This document shows, piece by piece, positions 7,159 to 15,138 of a stretch of 20,658 nt of DNA. Every line of letters starts with the position of its first letter. Within the stretch, counting starts at the first letter, position 1. Position numbers and translations under genes: made by a program. The notes beneath the pieces are model-generated. The model was not told the origin of the DNA and ran no database searches. It saw only the letters and a list, made by a program, of their open reading frames with translations. The DNA is from Faecalitalea sp. UBA4312 (GTDB taxonomy: Bacteria > Bacillota_I > Bacilli_A > Erysipelotrichales > Erysipelotrichaceae). The stretch covers positions 1-20,658 of the forward strand of contig DGUK01000013.1 in the NCBI GenBank assembly GCA_002394635.1. The letters are read 5' to 3'.

Positions 7159-8088
7159 TTATAGATCACTGAAAAGATCTTCTTTATATACGCCGTCTTT
7201 GATCAACTGCTGGATACTGTTGATGACATACTCCTTATCTTCCTTATAGGTAACACCAAACCAGCTGTCCTGTGTATCCAGTACCTTAACAGAAACCTTG
7301 TTTTCTTTCAAAAGATCCCCGATAAAGATTGGGATCAGATATTCTGCCTTTAACGGATTAGCTGGAACAGTCTTTTCGAAAAATTCTTTGAAGCCTTCTT
7401 CCAATGTCTTCATAAATCCAGGCATCAATCCCCAGAAGTTCATGGATACATAAGAATTGGCATCAATTGCTTTGCCATCCACGCTGGCTCCTACGACACC
7501 GTTTTCCACCGTTTTCATAATATCCGAAGTTTCAATGACATCTGTCAGGTTGCCATTCTCATCCACCTGGCAGACACCGCGGGTAACACCGCCATTATCG
7601 GATAGCGTGTTCTTTAAGATAAATCCGGCCATACAGAATTCGTTCTCTCCATGTTCCTGTACCAGGTATTCGTGCAGTTTTACAAAAGCTTCTTTTCCGT
7701 AGTAATCATCTGCATTGATGACCACAAACGGTTCATTGATTACATCTTTTGCCGCCAGTACAGCCTGCCCGGTTCCCCAAGGTTTTGCTCTTCCTTCCGG
7801 TACACTATACCCTTCCGGAATGTTCTCGAGCGCCTGGAATCCATAAGCGACCTCAACATTATGGTCTGCACACATTTTTTCAATACGATCACCGATGATT
7901 TCACGGAAATCTTTTTCAATATCCTTTCGGATAACGAAGACGATCTTGTTGAAACCGGCTTCAATTGCATCGTGAATGGAATAATCCATGATGATTTCTC
8001 CATTTGGTCCCAATGCCTGTAGTTGTTTGATCCCACCACCGAATCTAGAACCGATTCCGGCTGCCATGATTAATAATGCTGTATTCAT
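7159..8088 (-). CDS. Sugar-phosphate nucleotidyltransferase (UTP-glucose-1-P uridylyltransferase-like)
   Basis: A 309-residue NTP_transferase-fold protein. The signature is LIMAAGIGSRFGGGIKQL (residues 6-23), where the Gly-rich loop binds the nucleotide and the following Lys the phosphate. The catalytic-metal strand is VVINADDYYG (122-131). Known chemistry: NTP plus sugar-1-phosphate gives NDP-sugar plus PPi. It belongs to a Firmicute group usually labelled as uridylyltransferase-like, but it is not classical GalU, so the sugar and nucleotide are uncertain. The ATG at 8088 is preceded by GAAGGAGAG and gives the MNTALLIMAAG start; an open extension upstream to 8193 runs through the promoter and is not used. 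It stands alone between two terminators. Confidence 0.85.
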   Translation of the reverse strand: MNTALLIMAAGIGSRFGGGIKQLQALGPNGEIIMDYSIHDAIEAGFNKIVFVIRKDIEKDFREIIGDRIEKMCADHNVEVAYGFQALENIPEGYSVPEGRAKPWGTGQAVLAAKDVINEPFVVINADDYYGKEAFVKLHEYLVQEHGENEFCMAGFILKNTLSDNGGVTRGVCQVDENGNLTDVIETSDIMKTVENGVVGASVDGKAIDANSYVSMNFWGLMPGFMKTLEEGFKEFFEKTVPANPLKAEYLIPIFIGDLLKENKVSVKVLDTQDSWFGVTYKEDKEYVINSIQQLIKDGVYKEDLFSDL

Positions 8089-8112
8089 AACTCTCCTTCT
8101 TTCATTTTTTTT

Positions 8113-8121
8113 AGTATACCA
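8113..8121 (-). promoter_or_regulatory. Extended -10 promoter of the nucleotidyltransferase gene
   Basis: Minus strand TGG-TATACT (8121-8113) is an extended -10 element (TGn before the hexamer). The predicted start is about 8106, 18 nt before the ATG. No clear -35 hexamer is seen, which fits an extended -10 promoter. Confidence 0.55.
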
Positions 8122-8143
8122 TACCCATGATTGGATTCCCGCT

Positions 8144-8172
8144 AAAAAAACAGGAATCCTATGATTCCTGTT
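8144..8172 (-). terminator. Terminator of the small RHH-like gene
   Basis: A perfect 10-bp stem (AACAGGAATC / GATTCCTGTT, plus-strand arms 8149-8158 and 8163-8172) with a 4-nt loop is followed on the minus strand by TTTTTTT. The loop contains the TAG stop of the preceding small gene. Confidence 0.88.
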
Positions 8173-8329
8173 CTTTCGAACGATTTGCTTCAAAGAATCC
8201 AGTCAAAATTCTTTCAATCGCCATGGTATTGGTTTGACCCATTTTTTCAGCATATTCTGTTAATTCCTCATAAACATCGTTTGCAAGATAATAACATATT
8301 CTGCGCCCGTCTTTTTTCTTCCGTCCCAT
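8159..8329 (-). CDS. 56-residue CopG/RHH-like small protein
   Basis: This is a short frame of 57 codons, MGRKKKDGRR then ICYYLANDVYEELTEYAEKMG, an interhelix TNTMAIERI and a second helix ending FFEANRSKEQES. A basic N-terminus, a short beta-like strand (RICYYL) and two helices are the pattern of a ribbon-helix-helix DNA-binding protein. The SD is GTGAGG, rather close to the ATG. The stop TAG is embedded in the loop of a strong terminator, which supports this being a real gene. A palindrome in the upstream region could be its operator. No toxin partner gene is beside it, so an antitoxin role is unsupported. It lies 102 bp after tldE on the same strand. Confidence 0.72.
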   Translation of the reverse strand: MGRKKKDGRRICYYLANDVYEELTEYAEKMGQTNTMAIERILTGFFEANRSKEQES

Positions 8330-8353
8330 AACCTCACTCTTTTCTTTTGGGTA

Positions 8354-8368
8354 TGATATATCAGTATA
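8354..8368 (-). promoter_or_regulatory. Candidate promoter and palindromic operator of the RHH-like gene
   Basis: Minus strand TATACT (8368-8363) abuts a perfect 10-bp palindrome TGATATATCA (8354-8363), placed between the -10 box and the start codon at 8329. Autoregulation through such a site is common for RHH proteins; the -35 region is poor, so this is tentative. Confidence 0.35.
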
Positions 8369-8431
8369 CGCAAGAATATGCTATTATTTTCTCTATGATT
8401 CTATGTCCTTTTGTATGTCCACTTTCTTCGT

Positions 8432-9757
8432 TTATTCCCCGCTGATAGCACAGTCCGTGAACGCAATGCTTGGTGTGGCGATCGAATAATATTTCCAATC
8501 CAGATCGTTTCCTACAGAAACCACCTTGTTCATCAGCTTTAAGAAGTTGTCTGCAACCGTAATCAAAGCCACCGCATGGTCTTTCTTACCGTCTTTGACC
8601 CAGTATCCCGTACACTGTAAGGAAAAGTTCCCGGAGACAAAGTCCAGACCGGCATGCAATCCCTGCAGATCCGTTATCACAAGACCTTCCTTCATGTCCT
8701 GGCACATCTGCTCCAGCGACTTTTCTCCCGGCAGAATGCAGCAGTTGAACGGTGTTACCGAGACACTGGAGGCATACCCGGATTTAAAACCATTTCCGGT
8801 CGAAGTGCTGTTCATACGGATGGCTGAACGGGTATCATGCAGCATCGAGGTAAAGACGCCGTGATCGACCAATACTTTTCGTCGGGTCGGACATCCTTCA
8901 TCATCAAAGTTCAATACAGTCAGACAATCTGTGTTGCGCGGATCATCTACGATGGTAATCTGCTCAGAGAAGATCTTCTGGTCCAGCTTATCCTTGATCG
9001 GAGAAATTCCTTTAAAGATCAATTCACCGTTAAAGTAACCACTGAAGGCACTGAACAGACTTCTCATCGCTTCTTTTTCAAAGATAACCGGGCATGTTCT
9101 TGAACTCAGTGATGTGGAATGAAGCTTAAATAAGGTATCCTCGCAAAGTTTTTTCACAAAAGCTTCTTCATCAAAATCCTTCAGATCATGGATTACCTCA
9201 ATCTTATAATCATCTTTGACCACATCGTTTTCCTGCGCCACTACACTGGCAATCAAATACTGCACGGTACTTTCATCCTTCAGATCTATCCCATAGGAAT
9301 TGGTGATCTCCCTTGTACTGTACTCTTCCTGCCAGCCTAGAGATGCCACCTGTACGATCCTTGTGTCATACGCCATCAAATCGTTTTCCAGTTTCTTCAT
9401 TAAATTTTTTACCGTCTCTAGGTCCGGTTGGATCCATGTCTGACTGTTATCAACCGGTTTTACTGTCTCGGGCTTACGTAAAGCATCCTTTTCAATGGTA
9501 GTGATGGTTTGGGCCTGCTGGATCAGACCATCCAATACCTCATCCATCTTGTCGTCCTTAACATCCTCCAGAGCGATATTGGCCATATTGCCTTCATAGA
9601 TACCACGGACAGAAGTCCCCAGTACATTGCTGGTAACAAAGGTATCCACTTGTCCGTTAAACCAGGTCAATGTCTTTTCCTTCTGTACCGACTGGTAGAT
9701 TTCAAAGCATTCGATCCCCTTTTCCAAAGCTCTTTGGATCCATAATTGTTTATTCAT
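8432..9757 (-). CDS. tldE: TldE/PmbA-type metalloprotease partner subunit
   Basis: A 441-residue protein of the TldD/PmbA superfamily, usual length (about 440-450). It lacks the HExxxH zinc motif, as expected for the TldE half. Family features include WFNGQVDTFVTSNVLGTSVRG near residues 32-52, GYASSVSVTPFNCCILPGE (about 325-343) and the C-terminal beta-rich NFSLQCTGYWVKDGK. Known: TldD and TldE form a heterodimeric protease that degrades unfolded or modified peptides and matures microcin B17 in E. coli. It overlaps tldD by 8 bp (ATGAATAA) with a GGGGGAA SD. There is no peptide precursor or RiPP modification gene beside it, so I infer a housekeeping role. Confidence 0.92.
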   Translation of the reverse strand: MNKQLWIQRALEKGIECFEIYQSVQKEKTLTWFNGQVDTFVTSNVLGTSVRGIYEGNMANIALEDVKDDKMDEVLDGLIQQAQTITTIEKDALRKPETVKPVDNSQTWIQPDLETVKNLMKKLENDLMAYDTRIVQVASLGWQEEYSTREITNSYGIDLKDESTVQYLIASVVAQENDVVKDDYKIEVIHDLKDFDEEAFVKKLCEDTLFKLHSTSLSSRTCPVIFEKEAMRSLFSAFSGYFNGELIFKGISPIKDKLDQKIFSEQITIVDDPRNTDCLTVLNFDDEGCPTRRKVLVDHGVFTSMLHDTRSAIRMNSTSTGNGFKSGYASSVSVTPFNCCILPGEKSLEQMCQDMKEGLVITDLQGLHAGLDFVSGNFSLQCTGYWVKDGKKDHAVALITVADNFLKLMNKVVSVGNDLDWKYYSIATPSIAFTDCAISGE

Positions 9758-11138
9758 TGGCAGTTCCCCCTACCGTAATGGAAGAAACCCGGATAGCCGG
9801 CTGCCCGACATCGGTTGGAATGCTGCCGCTGGAAGCCCCACACATGCCGGTCCCTCTTTCTAAATTGGTTCCTACCATATCAATATTCATTAAGATTTCA
9901 GCCCCGGTTCCGATCAGGGAAGCCCCCTTGACCGGAATGGTAATCTGTCCGTTTTCAATCAAATAGCCTTCATTGACCGCAAAATTAAATTCTCCGGTTT
10001 GTGGATTGACCGATCCACCACCCATTTTTTTGGCATATAGACCTTTTTTGATGGAGCCGATCATATCTTCAAAAGAATCCTGGCCGGCAGCTATAAATGT
10101 ATTGCTCATGCGGCTGGTTGGTTCATATTTATATGATTGCCTTCGCGAACTTCCTGTCGAAGAAAGTCCCATACGACGTCCATTTAAACGATCGATCATA
10201 TACGTTTTCAATATACCGTTTTCAATCAGACAACGTCTTTGCTGAAGGTTGCCTTCATCATCAATGTTTTCCGAACCCCATGCATTCGGAATTGTTCCAT
10301 CATCATAAGCCGTCACTTTGGGACTGGCAATCTGCTTTCCCTGCTTACCGGCAAAAACGCTTTGGTTCTTTGCCACAGCTGTTGCTTCCAAAGCATGACC
10401 ACACGCTTCATGGAAGATGACGCCCCCAAAACCATTATCGATGACTACTGGCATTTTACCGCTTGGACAGTCTTTAGCTTCCAGTAATACCAAAGCAATC
10501 CGAGAAGCTTCCTGTCCGATGGATTCCGGTGTAGCTTCTTCAAAGAATTCAAGACCTTTGCTGGCGCCTGGTGCATCAAAACCAGACTGCATATCCTCAT
10601 CTTGCTGCGCATAGGCACTGACCCGTAATCGCGTACGGATCCTTGTATCCCGGACCAGTTTTCCCTCACTGTTGGAAATTTGTACATGCTGGCGCACGCT
10701 GGACAGACCGGTCTGCGTCTTCACTATTTTTTCATCAACCGCTTTAGCTGCCTGATCGGCTCTCTGTAATAAGGCCACCTTTTCTTGCAGTGGTGCATCG
10801 ATCGGATCAATCTGCACCGGATGGCGGTTTTCAATGATTTCCTCTTTTAAAGAAACACTTATATCAACCTGCTTTCGACCTAAAGCGTCTCGAAGATCAT
10901 CTACCAGCGCTTGCAAAGAAGCTGCATCCATCTGATTGCTGTAACCATAGACAGACTGTACGCCCTGATATAACCGGATACCGATACCGGCTTTATAATT
11001 ACGATTCACGGATTCCACCTTGTCATTCAGCATGGAAATTCCTTCATTGGTTCCTTCTTCTTCAAAGATTTCGGCAAAATCCGCATTGGACTGCATCGCT
11101 CTTGTTAATAATTGTTCCAATTGTTCTTGTTTTAACAC
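9750..11138 (-). CDS. tldD: TldD zinc metalloprotease
   Basis: A 462-residue TldD with the zinc motif HEACGH (residues 243-248) and the C-terminal MCGASSGSIP (C433) that supplies the third metal ligand in this family. Other conserved stretches are GGVIFHEACGHALEA, TYMIDRLNGRRMG and GLYAKKMGGGSVNPQTGEFNF. It works with TldE, encoded immediately downstream with an 8-bp overlap, on unfolded peptides in the cytosol. The start is GTG (11136-11138) with GAAGGTGA six bases before; no ATG in frame nearby fits better. The promoter lies in the terminator of the preceding operon. Confidence 0.94.
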   Translation of the reverse strand: MLKQEQLEQLLTRAMQSNADFAEIFEEEGTNEGISMLNDKVESVNRNYKAGIGIRLYQGVQSVYGYSNQMDAASLQALVDDLRDALGRKQVDISVSLKEEIIENRHPVQIDPIDAPLQEKVALLQRADQAAKAVDEKIVKTQTGLSSVRQHVQISNSEGKLVRDTRIRTRLRVSAYAQQDEDMQSGFDAPGASKGLEFFEEATPESIGQEASRIALVLLEAKDCPSGKMPVVIDNGFGGVIFHEACGHALEATAVAKNQSVFAGKQGKQIASPKVTAYDDGTIPNAWGSENIDDEGNLQQRRCLIENGILKTYMIDRLNGRRMGLSSTGSSRRQSYKYEPTSRMSNTFIAAGQDSFEDMIGSIKKGLYAKKMGGGSVNPQTGEFNFAVNEGYLIENGQITIPVKGASLIGTGAEILMNIDMVGTNLERGTGMCGASSGSIPTDVGQPAIRVSSITVGGTANE

Positions 11139-11162
11139 AGTTTCACCTTCATTCTGCTATCC

Positions 11163-11191
11163 ATTATAAACATTAAAAAAAATCGTGTCTA
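11163..11191 (-). promoter_or_regulatory. tldD promoter, -35 inside the nanE terminator
   Basis: Minus strand TAGACA (11191-11186), 17-bp spacer and TATAAT (11168-11163), predicted start about 11156. The -35 hexamer falls in the loop and 3' arm of the upstream terminator hairpin and the spacer contains its U tract. Confidence 0.7.
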
Positions 11192-11202
11192 CTGACACGA
11201 TT
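11175..11202 (-). terminator. Terminator of the HTH/Sel1/nanE operon
   Basis: A perfect 9-bp stem (AATCGTGTC / GACACGATT, arms 11181-11189 and 11194-11202), 4-nt loop, followed on the minus strand by at least six T. It begins two bases after the nanE stop. Confidence 0.9.
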
Positions 11203-11203
11203 C

Positions 11204-11890
11204 TTACTGTTTAATAGCATCCACAAAGCGCTTTGTGATCAGCTGCGGACGTGTAATGATCGAACCGACCACACAGCTATAGCAGCCCAGCTCCAGTACC
11301 CGTTTCACTTTTTCCGGTGTATCGATATTGCCTTCGGCAATCACCGGATGCTTGGCTTTGGCCAATAAATTACGAATAATCTCAAAATCGTTCGCTTCGA
11401 TCTTATCGCCTTTGCTTTGTTCCGTATAGCCTACCAGTGTCGTTCCGATAAAATCAAATCCGATCGCATCGGCATGCATCATTTCTTCCAAAGTGGAACA
11501 GTCGGCCATCAGCTTTTGTTCCGGATATTTTTCACGGATCTTCTGCACCAGCTCATCCAGTGAAACGCCATCCGGTCTTTCTCTTAATGTCGCATCCAGG
11601 GCAATGATTTCCGGTCTTACTGTCATCAGTTCATCAATTTCCTTCATCGTCGGAGTAATAAATACCGGGTTATCCCCGTATACACGCTTGATGATCCCGA
11701 TCACCGGCAGATCTACCTGTTTTTGGATCTCCTCTATATCCACGACCGTATTGGCACGAATACCCATGGCACCGCCCTGCTTAGCTGCAACAGCCATTCG
11801 TCCCATGATAAAGGACGAGTGCAGCGGTTCATCCGGTAATGCCTGACACGAAACAATCAGATTTCCTTTTACTTGCTCCATTTTACTCAT
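11204..11890 (-). CDS. nanE: N-acetylmannosamine-6-phosphate 2-epimerase
   Basis: A 228-residue TIM-barrel epimerase of the NanE family, normal length. Diagnostic motifs are VSCQALPDEPLH (13-24), GAMGIRANTVVDI (40-52), IGIIKR with the catalytic Lys at 68, FITPTMKEI, ALDATLRERPDG, MADCSTLEE, GTTLVGYT, IAEGNIDTPE and VVGSIITRP. Known reaction: ManNAc-6-P to GlcNAc-6-P in sialic acid/ManNAc catabolism. The ATG at 11890 has GGAGGAG upstream; an upstream in-frame extension of 12 residues lies inside the Sel1 gene. It overlaps the Sel1-repeat gene by 8 bp (ATGAGTAA). The other sialic-acid genes (lyase, kinase, transporter) are not in the window, which is unusual for nanE. Confidence 0.95.
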   Translation of the reverse strand: MSKMEQVKGNLIVSCQALPDEPLHSSFIMGRMAVAAKQGGAMGIRANTVVDIEEIQKQVDLPVIGIIKRVYGDNPVFITPTMKEIDELMTVRPEIIALDATLRERPDGVSLDELVQKIREKYPEQKLMADCSTLEEMMHADAIGFDFIGTTLVGYTEQSKGDKIEANDFEIIRNLLAKAKHPVIAEGNIDTPEKVKRVLELGCYSCVVGSIITRPQLITKRFVDAIKQ

Positions 11891-12611
11891 GATGCTCCTC
11901 CTTCGTTGATTTCTTTTCAATCTCATCTAATAAGTGTCTGATTCTATCCATATATTTTGATACATCGGTGTCCGTCTGGATTTCCTGATCTACTTTTTTT
12001 AACAATTCGTATACATCAGACAAATGTTCCAATGCGATATAGGATGTATCTTCATCGATATATTTCTGCGCCGCCAGATGCCCCTGACGTGCCGCCTGTT
12101 CCAGCCAATAATGGGCTTTTACTGGATCCGGATTCACTCCCCATCCTTTTAGGTAACTGATTCCGACATTGAACTGGGCTTTGGCAGATCCTAGCACAGC
12201 GGCCTGTTCAAACCAGAGAAAGGCTCGTTTTTCATCCTTTTTTGTTCCGATTCCATTAAAATACAGAATTCCGGTATTAAACTTGGCATCCACATGGCCT
12301 CGTCTGGCCGCATATTGAAAATACTTCAACGCCTGACGATCGTTCTTCCTGACTCCTTTGCCTTCATAATAATCCCATGCCAACGCATAAATAGCCTTCA
12401 GATTATCACGGCTGGCCAGCTCTCTGTGCAGCAGCATACCCTGGAATTCACTTTTATCTGTTCCCAGACCTTTCATATAACACTCTGCCAGTTCAAAAAC
12501 AGCGTCTTCTACATGCAGTTGTGCATATTTCTGTACATAAAGAAACAAATCCTTGTATTTACGGTTCTTTTTTAAATAACGGACCCGGTTGCGATCATAT
12601 GTTTCTGCCAT
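11883..12611 (-). CDS. Sel1-repeat (SLR/TPR-like) protein
   Basis: A 242-residue cytosolic helical-repeat protein with no signal peptide. Four consecutive 36-residue Sel1-like repeats run from about residue 35 to 178, recognisable by AxFxLAxxYxxGxGVxxDxxxAxxWFxxAAxxGH (for example YYEGKGVRKNDRQALKYFQYAARRGH and YLKGWGVNPDPVKAHYWLEQAARQGH). A charged, probably coiled-coil tail follows (190-242). Known: Sel1 repeats are protein-binding scaffolds, often tied to signalling; no enzyme activity is expected. Its ATG shares one base with the stop of the upstream 827-residue gene (TGATG) and its end overlaps nanE, so the three are translationally coupled. The partner is unknown; the upstream HTH protein is the obvious candidate. 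Confidence 0.9.
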   Translation of the reverse strand: MAETYDRNRVRYLKKNRKYKDLFLYVQKYAQLHVEDAVFELAECYMKGLGTDKSEFQGMLLHRELASRDNLKAIYALAWDYYEGKGVRKNDRQALKYFQYAARRGHVDAKFNTGILYFNGIGTKKDEKRAFLWFEQAAVLGSAKAQFNVGISYLKGWGVNPDPVKAHYWLEQAARQGHLAAQKYIDEDTSYIALEHLSDVYELLKKVDQEIQTDTDVSKYMDRIRHLLDEIEKKSTKEEHHE

Positions 12612-15094
12612 CAGAATAACCTTTCCTGGCGGAAAATGGATTTTGGTTTCTGCAGATAGATCCGTTCCGTATCTGCGCTATAGTAAAATCCACATTCCAG
12701 CAATCGTTCCTGCAATGTATGTCGATCCATTTTGATATTATACCATTGTCGTAAATACGATAAACATCCGACGATGGTAATACCTGGCTGTTCTTTAATA
12801 ATCTGTTCAAAGAATATTCGCAGATCCGGTTGTGTTTTGCTCTTCTGAAAGATCCAGCTGCCACCTAAAGGCATCATCTGCACATTGTCTGAACTTTTCA
12901 GCAAGGATTTGAAGAACGTATTGGACAGCTTCGGATCCACATAATTCTGTAAACTCAGATATCGTTCCGTAAAGAACTGTCCATCATCCAGAACACTGAG
13001 AATATTTTCCACAAAGGTATGTAACTCCTTTTTGCTGATTTTTAAAGATGCCAACGTCACATAGTTGTCCCTGGTCCACTCAAAGACTTCCAGCTGGTTT
13101 TCCAAACGATCCAAGGAATGGTTAAAGCTCTGGATCTCCAGATGCCTCGATGTAATTTCCTTACAATGATGAATGATCCAGTCATCAAAGTATTTTCCCG
13201 GTGTCAACGGATCTTTGAGCACATAACCTGTATAGCTCTTATATCCCATGCGCCGGATCACATATGGATCCAGCAATTTCGAAGTCATGTGATGGGATTC
13301 GATCAGATCCCGGAAATCTTCTATAAAGTAGAAATCTTTGCCTAAAAGACTCTTGGCTTTCCGGAAATCAGCGCTTTCCAATACCTCTTCATCAACAATA
13401 TCAATGCGGTTTTCTTCTATGTATACATTAAAATTTCTTCGCAAATAAGACATGAAACTACCAATATCATACCCATATTTTCGAGCCATGATCCGGCTGA
13501 AATCATCTACGTTGATTGGTGCCATTGCTTTAATTTCCCGTTTGACGATTTCATTTTCCTTTCCCTGCCCGAACTGCAGCATCGGCATTCTTGAGAATTC
13601 CATCTGGTTATCATCCAGATGATACCTGTCTTTGCCTGTTCGAAGCAGTGAATGCAGCTCATACTGATCACGGATATCGTATTTTTCCATCACATCCAGA
13701 TGGTCTTCAAACAGTTTTTTTGTAGAGATGATCGTATTCTGATATTGAGAAATACGGACCTCTTTCATGATAGACTGTACCAGTGAACGATTGATGATCC
13801 GATAGCGCAAGCCTTTTTTTGCTGAATTGATCAAATACCCCTGTTTTAAAACCAATGGTGGGCGGAAATCCGTAATCTGCCATTCCTCGGCTTTCTGAGG
13901 ATATACATCCATCAGGATCTGATTGTATCGTGCAATGACATCCTCCTTTTGGAAATAACCGTCAAATGTATGACATACCGCCTGTAAAAATCCGTTTTTA
14001 TCGTGTCGGGATACCCAGGTATCCTGAACCCGAATATAATGTTCCTCTAAGTAAGCTGTCAACTTTTTAGTACTGACAGATAATTCCCGGGCCATTTGCG
14101 TGGATAGCACTCTGCCGGACAACTTGATCTTGGTCCCGTCCAGCTCTTCTCGATACCTTTCATGAATATAGCCCCATGTCGGTTCCATCGCATCGGTCAA
14201 CGCATAAAATGTATCCTTGTCCAGATCATATTTTGCCAGAAGATCCTTATACACATCTTCCTTGACCGGAGGGAAATGATCCAGTTCACTGTGAAAGATC
14301 TGACCGACCCGGGCGCGGCTGATCGGCGGTTCCATACGCATGCCGATAGCCTCCATTGTCTGCCCGTATAAACGTCTTACTACCACTTGTTTTGCGGTCT
14401 CGTCATGCATATTGTCAATGACCTCGCTCAATGAGCGATGGACATATATATTTTTATTGATATAACGGTCTTCATCCAGAAAAATCAAGTCTTCTTCCAC
14501 CAGCTGATCCAAGATACCGGTTAATAAATCCGGATCGGAACGCCATAACATGCCTTCTGCAATCTCCTGGAATGTATAGCTTGCATCCGTTCCCCGAAAG
14601 AAATCACAAACATCCTTACGTAATACTTCCTGCTTCCGGAAATCACTGTCCTTAACCAGCTTATGCAGCGCAAATCGGCAAGCCTCCAGAATCTTTTGTC
14701 CTGTGTATACAGAAACACCCAGCTGTTTGGTGATTTCTTCCAGGCCCATAAACAAAAGCTTGGAAAGTTCCACCTTACCGAATACATAGTCCTTGAGGAT
14801 CAAACGGCTCAAGCCAAAATTTAATAGCAGATATACCGAATTGCCTTCAATGCCACGTACAGATTCAATTTCGCTCCGGTTGGCATCGATATATTCCATG
14901 ATCTGTACGACCTTTTTGATGTCGTACAATTCAGCCAACTGATGACGCAAAAGACCACGTTCTGTCTGGATGCTGACGTGGTGATCGATCAATTGATTAA
15001 TAATCTGCGGACAATATGTATAATCACATAATTTCCAGTTTTCAATGTATTTCTGTTCTGTTTCCATATATTTCATATTATACATCATCAACAT
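12611..15094 (-). CDS. 827-residue multi-HTH protein with sigma region 4-like segment
   Basis: I do not recognise a named family. Predicted soluble, highly charged, mostly helical, no signal or membrane segment. Residues about 95-140 resemble a helix-hairpin-helix/alpha-CTD-like unit (VELSKLLFMGLEEITKQLG). Residues 160-215 look like a winged helix (YTFQEIAEGM, LDQLVEEDLIFLDEDRYI). Residues 228-270 (VVVRRLYGQTMEAIG then PPISRARVGQIF) resemble sigma-70 region 4.2, whose consensus is RYG-x-TLEEIG followed by TRERVRQIE. Further HTH-like blocks recur towards the C-terminus (about 335-360, 540-575, 765-815). Inference: a DNA-binding regulator. The first ATG (15094) has AAAGGA only three bases before it; Met 3 or Met 4 has better spacing. 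It heads a coupled operon with the Sel1 gene and nanE and is divergent from the potassium channel gene across 44 bp. Confidence 0.8.
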   Translation of the reverse strand: MLMMYNMKYMETEQKYIENWKLCDYTYCPQIINQLIDHHVSIQTERGLLRHQLAELYDIKKVVQIMEYIDANRSEIESVRGIEGNSVYLLLNFGLSRLILKDYVFGKVELSKLLFMGLEEITKQLGVSVYTGQKILEACRFALHKLVKDSDFRKQEVLRKDVCDFFRGTDASYTFQEIAEGMLWRSDPDLLTGILDQLVEEDLIFLDEDRYINKNIYVHRSLSEVIDNMHDETAKQVVVRRLYGQTMEAIGMRMEPPISRARVGQIFHSELDHFPPVKEDVYKDLLAKYDLDKDTFYALTDAMEPTWGYIHERYREELDGTKIKLSGRVLSTQMARELSVSTKKLTAYLEEHYIRVQDTWVSRHDKNGFLQAVCHTFDGYFQKEDVIARYNQILMDVYPQKAEEWQITDFRPPLVLKQGYLINSAKKGLRYRIINRSLVQSIMKEVRISQYQNTIISTKKLFEDHLDVMEKYDIRDQYELHSLLRTGKDRYHLDDNQMEFSRMPMLQFGQGKENEIVKREIKAMAPINVDDFSRIMARKYGYDIGSFMSYLRRNFNVYIEENRIDIVDEEVLESADFRKAKSLLGKDFYFIEDFRDLIESHHMTSKLLDPYVIRRMGYKSYTGYVLKDPLTPGKYFDDWIIHHCKEITSRHLEIQSFNHSLDRLENQLEVFEWTRDNYVTLASLKISKKELHTFVENILSVLDDGQFFTERYLSLQNYVDPKLSNTFFKSLLKSSDNVQMMPLGGSWIFQKSKTQPDLRIFFEQIIKEQPGITIVGCLSYLRQWYNIKMDRHTLQERLLECGFYYSADTERIYLQKPKSIFRQERLF

Positions 15095-15112
15095 GAATCC
15101 TTTATGAATTTT

Positions 15113-15118
15113 TATATA
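15113..15118 (-). promoter_or_regulatory. Tentative -10 box of the HTH/Sel1/nanE operon
   Basis: TATATA at 15118-15113 (minus) is the only -10-like hexamer in the 44-bp gap that fits the start codon. No -35 match is seen, and the region overlaps the channel promoter on the other strand. Confidence 0.35.
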
Positions 15119-15123
15119 GAACT

Positions 15124-15132
15124 TGATATACT
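15124..15132 (+). promoter_or_regulatory. Extended -10 promoter giving a leaderless channel mRNA
   Basis: TGA-TATACT (15124-15132) is an extended -10 element. The expected start, 7 bp downstream, is base 15139, the A of the potassium channel ATG. No Shine-Dalgarno is present upstream of that ATG, in agreement with a leaderless transcript. Confidence 0.6.
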
Positions 15133-15138
15133 AATACT

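Noticed and set aside
8089..8193. Upstream-extended start of the nucleotidyltransferase
   Set aside because: The extra 35 residues are translated from the promoter and the terminator of the neighbouring gene; the ATG at 8088 has a good SD and gives the family N-terminus.
8159..8329. Antitoxin of a toxin-antitoxin pair
   Set aside because: No small toxin-like gene lies next to it; tldE and the nucleotidyltransferase are its neighbours.
8432..11138. TldD/TldE as part of a peptide (RiPP) maturation cluster
   Set aside because: No precursor peptide, radical-SAM, cyclodehydratase or dedicated exporter gene is adjacent; the ABC exporter is 5 kb away in a separate unit.
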